Source of the DNA: Clostridia bacterium
GTDB taxonomy: Bacteria > Bacillota_A > Clostridia > UMGS1883
Assembly: GCA_017467965.1 (NCBI GenBank)
Contig: JAFUJZ010000025.1
Location: 1-63,916, forward strand
Length of the DNA stretch: 63,916 nt
Reading direction: 5' to 3'
Under the pieces are notes generated by a model. It ran no database searches, had not been told where the DNA came from, and was given only the letters and a program-made list of their open reading frames with translations. Positions 60,105 to 63,916 of this stretch are shown here, piece after piece (within the stretch, counting starts at the first letter, position 1; every line of letters starts with the position of its first letter). The position numbers and the translations under genes are program-made.

Positions 60105-60133
60105 ATTTTACCATGTAACGACATGAAAATCAA
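60105..60133 (-). promoter_or_regulatory. promoter of the structured leader
   Basis: TTGATT (60133-60128), 17 bp, TAAAAT (60110-60105) on the minus strand; the predicted start is right at the first arm of the leader structure. Confidence 0.65.
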
Positions 60134-60141
60134 TACAAAAA

Positions 60142-60163
60142 ACAGACGGTTTCCACCGTCTGT
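60142..60163 (-). terminator. terminator of the M16 peptidase gene
   Basis: On the minus strand ACAGACGGT-GGAA-ACCGTCTGT, then TTTTTTG; it starts 7 bases past the stop codon at 60170 and is just ahead of the next promoter. Confidence 0.85.
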
Positions 60164-60169
60164 CTCGTT

Positions 60170-61396
60170 TTATCTGTCCTGGGGTAAAAGTACGCCACGG
60201 GCAAATTTCTTTTCAAAAATCATATGTGCCGCCTGTTCAATATCATGCTTTGTAACAGAATCAATATCCTTTACGATTTCTTCAATAGGCTTTACTTCGT
60301 TATAGATAAGTAAATCCTTACCCAATGCACTCATTCGGCTTGAGGGGTTTTCCATATCCATAAGGATTGCCGCCTTGAGCTGTTCTTTACCCTTTGTGAG
60401 CTCGTAATCAGTTATACTGTCTTTTAAAAGACGTTCAATCTCAGTATGTATAACCTCTTCTGCACTATCGAGGCAATTTACGTTAAGTCCTGTGTAAATA
60501 CTGAAAAGACCCGAAACCTCCGTCTGTGACGAATAGGAATAAACGCTGTAGCAAAGACCACGCTCTTCCCTCACCTTAGAAAAAAGCCTCGAGGACATAC
60601 TACCGCCAAAAATATTACTAAGTGCTGATAAAGTGTAGCTTTCCTTGTCGCATCCAAGCTTTACTGACGGGAACGACAAGCACAAATGTGCTTGTTCGAT
60701 ATCTTTTTCCCATATTTCGCTAACTGCTCTGAACTCGGGCACAATTACCCTATCTCCAGAAAATGTTGTAATACGTTGGGAAAAATACTTTTCACAAAGG
60801 GCTAATGCCTTATCTTCGTCAAATTTTCCGCACACGGTAATGACAGTATTATCGGGCGTGTAATAGCGAGCCATATAGTCTGCCATTTTTTCACGGTTAA
60901 GGCTATCAACCGATGTGAGACTGCCGGCAATCTCCCTGCCCAGTGCACTACCGGGATAACAGGATGCCAAAAGTCTGTCCTGCACCAAGTCCTCGGGGCA
61001 GTCCTCATACATCATGATTTCCTCTTTTATAACGCCGCGCTCAAGGTCAATGTCCTTCTCAGAAAGGCGCGGATTGTGATAGATATCGGACAAAATATCA
61101 AAGGATAATTCCATGTGCTCGGGAAGAGTACGGGAATAGTAGCAGGTGCAATCGCGACTTGTAAAAGCATTTGCCTGACCACCAACGTAATCTGTCTCTT
61201 CGCTGATTTGCTGGGCTGTTCTTTTATCGGTGCCTTTGAAAACCATATGCTCAATAAAGTGGCTTATGCCCCACTCGCTATCACGCTCATTGGCACTGCC
61301 TGCTTTGACCCATACGCCTACAAAAACACTTTGTGCACCGGGCATAACCTCGGTTATTATCCTCAGTCCGTTTTTTAATGTTCTTATTTTATTCAT
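60170..61396 (-). CDS. M16-family zinc processing peptidase
   Basis: 408 residues. Inverted zinc motif HFIEH at residues 46-50 with a distal glutamate in GVIKEEIMMYED (about 120). A second, non-catalytic half runs from about 220 on (ALSNIFGGSMSSRLFSKVREERGLCY). The family (pitrilysin/MPP, YmxG-like) degrades peptides; in Firmicutes mlpA/ymxG is commonly next to pnp. It lies 53 bases behind pnp with a GGGCGG palindrome between, so it is probably cotranscribed. Ribosome site AGGTGA. Confidence 0.93.
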   Translation of the reverse strand: MNKIRTLKNGLRIITEVMPGAQSVFVGVWVKAGSANERDSEWGISHFIEHMVFKGTDKRTAQQISEETDYVGGQANAFTSRDCTCYYSRTLPEHMELSFDILSDIYHNPRLSEKDIDLERGVIKEEIMMYEDCPEDLVQDRLLASCYPGSALGREIAGSLTSVDSLNREKMADYMARYYTPDNTVITVCGKFDEDKALALCEKYFSQRITTFSGDRVIVPEFRAVSEIWEKDIEQAHLCLSFPSVKLGCDKESYTLSALSNIFGGSMSSRLFSKVREERGLCYSVYSYSSQTEVSGLFSIYTGLNVNCLDSAEEVIHTEIERLLKDSITDYELTKGKEQLKAAILMDMENPSSRMSALGKDLLIYNEVKPIEEIVKDIDSVTKHDIEQAAHMIFEKKFARGVLLPQDR

Positions 61397-61414
61397 TAAA
61401 TCACCTAAAATTTA

Positions 61415-61437
61415 AGGGCGGATATGGAATCCGCCCT
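61415..61437. repeat. AGGGCGGAT palindrome (REP-like) between pnp and M16 gene
   Basis: AGGGCGGAT-ATGGA-ATCCGCCCT, flanked by ACG on the right; read on the minus strand, it starts CGTAGGGCGG, similar to the element at 30544 (CGTAGGGGCG). Confidence 0.6.
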
Positions 61438-61449
61438 ACGTTTTTTAAA

Positions 61450-63552
61450 TTATTCAGCCTGTGCTTCGGGCTTGGGGAGAGCGTCCTTACGGGAAAGGTT
61501 GATTCTGCCCATACGGTCAAATTCGATAACCTTAACCATAATTTCGTCACCAACGGATACAACGTCACTTACCTTTTCTACTCTCTTATGGTCGAGCTTG
61601 GAAATGTGAACGAGACCTTCCTTGCCGGGAAGGAATTCAACGAATGCACCAAAGTCCATAAGCTTTGTAACTGTACCGAGGAATACTTCACCGATTTCGA
61701 TGTTACCGCAAACGCCGTTGATAAGCTTCATAGCCTTTTCAGCAGCTTCTGTATCTGTTGTAGCGATAAGTACTGTGCCGTCGTCTTCGATGTCAATCTT
61801 AACGCCTGTGAGCGCTGTAATCTTCTGGATTGTCTTACCCTGCTTACCAATGATGTCGCCAATCTTTTCGGGGTCAACTGTCATTGTGAAAATCTTGGGA
61901 GCATACGCGCTGAGCTCTGCACGAGGCTCTGCAATACAGGGAAGCATACATTCGTCAAGAATCTTGTAACGAGCATCGCGTGTCTTTTCAAGAGCTTCCT
62001 TGATGATTTCGGGCTTCAAACCGTCAATCTTGATATCAACCTGAATAGCTGTGATACCCTTCTTTGTACCTGCTACCTTAAAGTCCATATCGCCGAAGAA
62101 GTCTTCAAGACCCTGAATATCAACCATAGTGATAAATCTTTCGCCTTCTGTAACAAGACCACAGGAAATACCTGCAACGGGAGCCTTAATCGGAACACCT
62201 GCATCCATAAGTGCAAGAGTAGAACCGCAGATACTGCCCTGGCTTGTAGAACCATTGGAAGAAAGCACTTCACTTACAAGACGAAGTGAGTAGGGGAATT
62301 CTTCCTTCGAAGGAATAACGGGAACAAGCGCCTTTTCAGCGAGTGCACCGTGACCGATTTCACGACGACCGGGACCGCGGCTGGCTCTTGTTTCACCAAC
62401 GGAATAGCTGGGGAAATTGTAGTGGTGCATATATCTCTTTTCAACTTCTTCATCGATACCATCAAGAAGCTGAGCTTCGGATAATGTACCAAGTGTTACA
62501 GTAGTGAGTACCTGTGTCTGACCACGTGTGAAGAGACCTGTACCGTGAACACGAGGAAGAAGACCTACTTCTGCAGAGAGAGGTCTGATTTCGTCAAGCT
62601 TACGTCCGTCAACACGTCTGCCTTCGTCAAGAATCCAACGGCGAACGATATACTTCTGGAGCTTGTAGATAGCCTCGTCCATAAGTGTTGTTTCAACTTC
62701 GGGATACTTTTCAGCCATTGCTTCATATACTTCATCGTATACAGGCTTAAGGCGTTCTTCACGGATGTTTTTGTCGTCTGTGTCGAGAGCGTACTTAACC
62801 TTATCAATAGCAAAAGCCTTGATATCTTCGTACAAATCTTCGGGAACTTCGATAGGTGTGTAAGCAATCTTCTCCTTACCGATAGCTGCCTGAATTGTTT
62901 CGATAAATTCACAAATCTTGATGATTTCTTCATGAGCCTTCATGATAGCTTCAAACATCAAGTCTTCGGGGATTTCGTTACCACCGGCTTCAATCATGTT
63001 AACCTTGTCCTTTGTACCTGCGATAGTGAGGTACATTTCACTTACTTCACGCTGTGCAAGTGTGGGGTTGATGATGATTTCGCCGTCAACAAGACCTACA
63101 GCAACGCCTGCAATAGGACCGTTAAAAGGAGCGGGAGAGATGCAAGCGGAAATGGATGCACCAATCATAGCTGCAACTTCGGGAGAACAGTCGGGGTCAA
63201 CGCACATTACTGTTGTAACGATAGACACGTCGTTACGAAGGTCCTTGGGGAACAAGGGTCTCATGGGACGGTCGATACAACGGGAAGCAAGGATAGCCTT
63301 TTCAGAAGGACGACCCTCTCTCTTCAAATAACTGCCGGGGATTTTACCTGCGGCATAGAGCTTTTCTTCGTAATCTACTGCCAAGGGGAAAAAGTCAACG
63401 CCTTCACGGGGCTTAGCAGAAATTGTACAAGCAGCATGAACTGCTGTGTCACCGTAGCGTACAAGACAGCTACCGGAAGCAAGCTGTGCCATCTTGCCTG
63501 TTTCGATAACAAGAGGACGGCCTGCAAATGTTGTTTCAAATACTTTAAACAT
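61450..63552 (-). CDS. pnp: polynucleotide phosphorylase
   Basis: 700 residues, full length. Two RNase PH domains (about 1-230 and 310-540; FFPLAVDYEEKLYAAGKIPG, then the phosphate-binding GSTSQGSICGSTLALMDAG near 425-445), a KH domain (about 550-615, IGDIIGKQGKTIQKI) and an S1 domain (620-690, GTVTKLMDFGAFVEFLPGKEGLVH). It degrades RNA 3'-to-5' with phosphate. It follows rpsO as in most bacteria, with a very long hairpin in its leader. Confidence 0.97.
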   Translation of the reverse strand: MFKVFETTFAGRPLVIETGKMAQLASGSCLVRYGDTAVHAACTISAKPREGVDFFPLAVDYEEKLYAAGKIPGSYLKREGRPSEKAILASRCIDRPMRPLFPKDLRNDVSIVTTVMCVDPDCSPEVAAMIGASISACISPAPFNGPIAGVAVGLVDGEIIINPTLAQREVSEMYLTIAGTKDKVNMIEAGGNEIPEDLMFEAIMKAHEEIIKICEFIETIQAAIGKEKIAYTPIEVPEDLYEDIKAFAIDKVKYALDTDDKNIREERLKPVYDEVYEAMAEKYPEVETTLMDEAIYKLQKYIVRRWILDEGRRVDGRKLDEIRPLSAEVGLLPRVHGTGLFTRGQTQVLTTVTLGTLSEAQLLDGIDEEVEKRYMHHYNFPSYSVGETRASRGPGRREIGHGALAEKALVPVIPSKEEFPYSLRLVSEVLSSNGSTSQGSICGSTLALMDAGVPIKAPVAGISCGLVTEGERFITMVDIQGLEDFFGDMDFKVAGTKKGITAIQVDIKIDGLKPEIIKEALEKTRDARYKILDECMLPCIAEPRAELSAYAPKIFTMTVDPEKIGDIIGKQGKTIQKITALTGVKIDIEDDGTVLIATTDTEAAEKAMKLINGVCGNIEIGEVFLGTVTKLMDFGAFVEFLPGKEGLVHISKLDHKRVEKVSDVVSVGDEIMVKVIEFDRMGRINLSRKDALPKPEAQAE

Positions 63553-63583
63553 ACCAAAAATCCTTTCTAAAATATATTTTCTT

Positions 63584-63686
63584 ATTTCAGAGGACTTATG
63601 CGTTTATCACTTATGAATAGATTTGTAATTACAAATCTATTCATAAGTGATAAATAAACTATCATAAGCCCTCAATCACCTGAAAT
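63584..63686 (-). promoter_or_regulatory. long hairpin in the rpsO-pnp intergenic leader
   Basis: A 50-nt perfect palindrome (63604-63653, centred on GTAA/TTAC) is nested in outer arms ATTTCAGAGGACTTATG (63584-63600) and CATAAGCCCTC...CTGAAAT (63663-63686), which pair with one mismatch and a bulge. It lies between the rpsO terminator and the pnp ribosome site. In Escherichia coli a hairpin in the same place is cut by RNase III and lets PNPase repress its own mRNA; that this one works so is inference. Confidence 0.6.
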
Positions 63687-63708
63687 TTGCGGATTGTAAA
63701 TATGAAAA

Positions 63709-63736
63709 CAAGGCGGAACAGAATAGCTCCGCCTTG
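63709..63736 (-). terminator. rpsO terminator
   Basis: On the minus strand CAAGGCGGA...TCCGCCTTG followed by TTTTC, 10 bases past the rpsO stop. It may let some transcription pass into pnp. Confidence 0.82.
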
Positions 63737-63745
63737 CAGGCATAA

Positions 63746-63916
63746 TTACTTTCTCAAACCGAGCTTAGCAACGACTGCACGGTATCTTTCGATATCCTTC
63801 TTTGTGAGGTAGTCAAGAAGACCACGTCTCTTACCAACCATCATAAGAAGACCACGTCTGGAATGGTGATCCTTCTTGAACTCCTTAAGGTGTTCGTTGA
63901 GGTGGTTAATTCTCTC
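63746..63916 (-). CDS. rpsO: 30S ribosomal protein S15 (3' part; gene begins outside the window)
   Basis: The last 56 codons of the gene on the minus strand give [35 protein letters not shown] and a C-terminal [11 protein letters not shown], the unmistakable C-terminal two thirds of S15 (usual length about 88). It binds 16S rRNA helix 20-22. The start lies past base 63916. Confidence 0.97.
   Translation of the reverse strand, partial: ERINHLNEHLKEFKKDHHSRRGLLMMVGKRRGLLDYLTKKDIERYRAVVAKLGLRK

Noticed and set aside
62545..63570. Plus-strand frame of 341 codons
   Set aside because: Antisense to pnp with the same Cys/Asn/Phe-rich shadow composition.
1..63916. CRISPR arrays, transposases, integrases, phage genes or attachment sites
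   Set aside because: No regularly spaced direct repeats and no transposase or integrase motifs in any frame; direct repeats seen are short pairs at promoters.

Overview
The window comes from a low-to-moderate GC anaerobic Firmicute, most likely a gut clostridium of the Oscillospirales type. This rests on the gene set (hprK, rapZ, whiA, a Firmicute-type DnaD/DnaI-like pair, HydG for [FeFe] hydrogenase), on strong Shine-Dalgarno sequences, and on near-perfect sigma-A promoters (TTGACA-17-TATAAT). No rRNA, prophage, insertion sequence or CRISPR array is visible. Almost everything is chromosomal core, so the more unusual signals lie in the RNA structures and in a few odd proteins.

Layout. 1-2.5 kb is the 5' two thirds of rpoB (minus strand), with its own perfect promoter and a structured leader. 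2.9-6.4 kb is nadK-argR-recN plus a small RseC-like membrane protein (plus strand), meeting recA head-on at a shared terminator. recA has a LexA-type SOS box. 7.5-11.1 kb holds a GH51 arabinofuranosidase coupled to an EamA transporter, then a CDP-glucose type cytidylyltransferase; a tRNA-Arg(ACG) follows. 11.5-15.9 kb (plus) holds a DnaD-like protein, a DnaC/DnaI-type helicase loader, a small unknown protein and a large membrane protein. A probable structured RNA and a secreted four-repeat protein follow (16.0-17.5 kb), with a double hairpin that includes a 52-nt perfect palindrome. 17.7-24.2 kb is accessory: a small unknown protein, a ferredoxin-like protein, two ECF sigma/anti-sigma pairs, a methyltransferase, an HMA metal-binding protein and an HxlR/flavodoxin divergent pair.

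24.3-38.5 kb holds a GMP synthase lacking its amidotransferase domain, cysK, an M23 peptidase with a G5-like region, a ParC-type topoisomerase with a possible leader switch, threonine aldolase, a small lipoprotein/HTH divergent pair, a degenerate nucleotidyltransferase-phosphomannomutase fusion, a DUF421/DUF4363 pair, and murA-yycJ-rlmH. 38.5-57 kb is an 18-kb unidirectional block of 19 housekeeping genes (pyrH-frr-uppS-cdsA-dxr-rseP-nusB-xseA-xseB-ispA-yuiD-prfA-hprK-PHP-ROK-murB-rapZ-whiA-dnaE). Translation, isoprenoid and cell wall, carbon control and replication are mixed here. 57-64 kb holds hydG, a LysM protein, a small membrane protein behind a riboswitch-like leader, an M16 peptidase, pnp and the end of rpsO.

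The best candidates for something undescribed are: (i) a promoter / structured domain / terminator / small membrane protein unit at 59.74-60.13 kb on the minus strand; (ii) a duplicated ~106-nt hairpin element placed at the stop codons of nusB and pyrH, whose arms differ between copies but pair within each; (iii) a ~200-nt structured RNA at 16.0-16.2 kb; and (iv) a very long hairpin between rpsO and pnp. All RNA foldings were done by eye and no database search was run.
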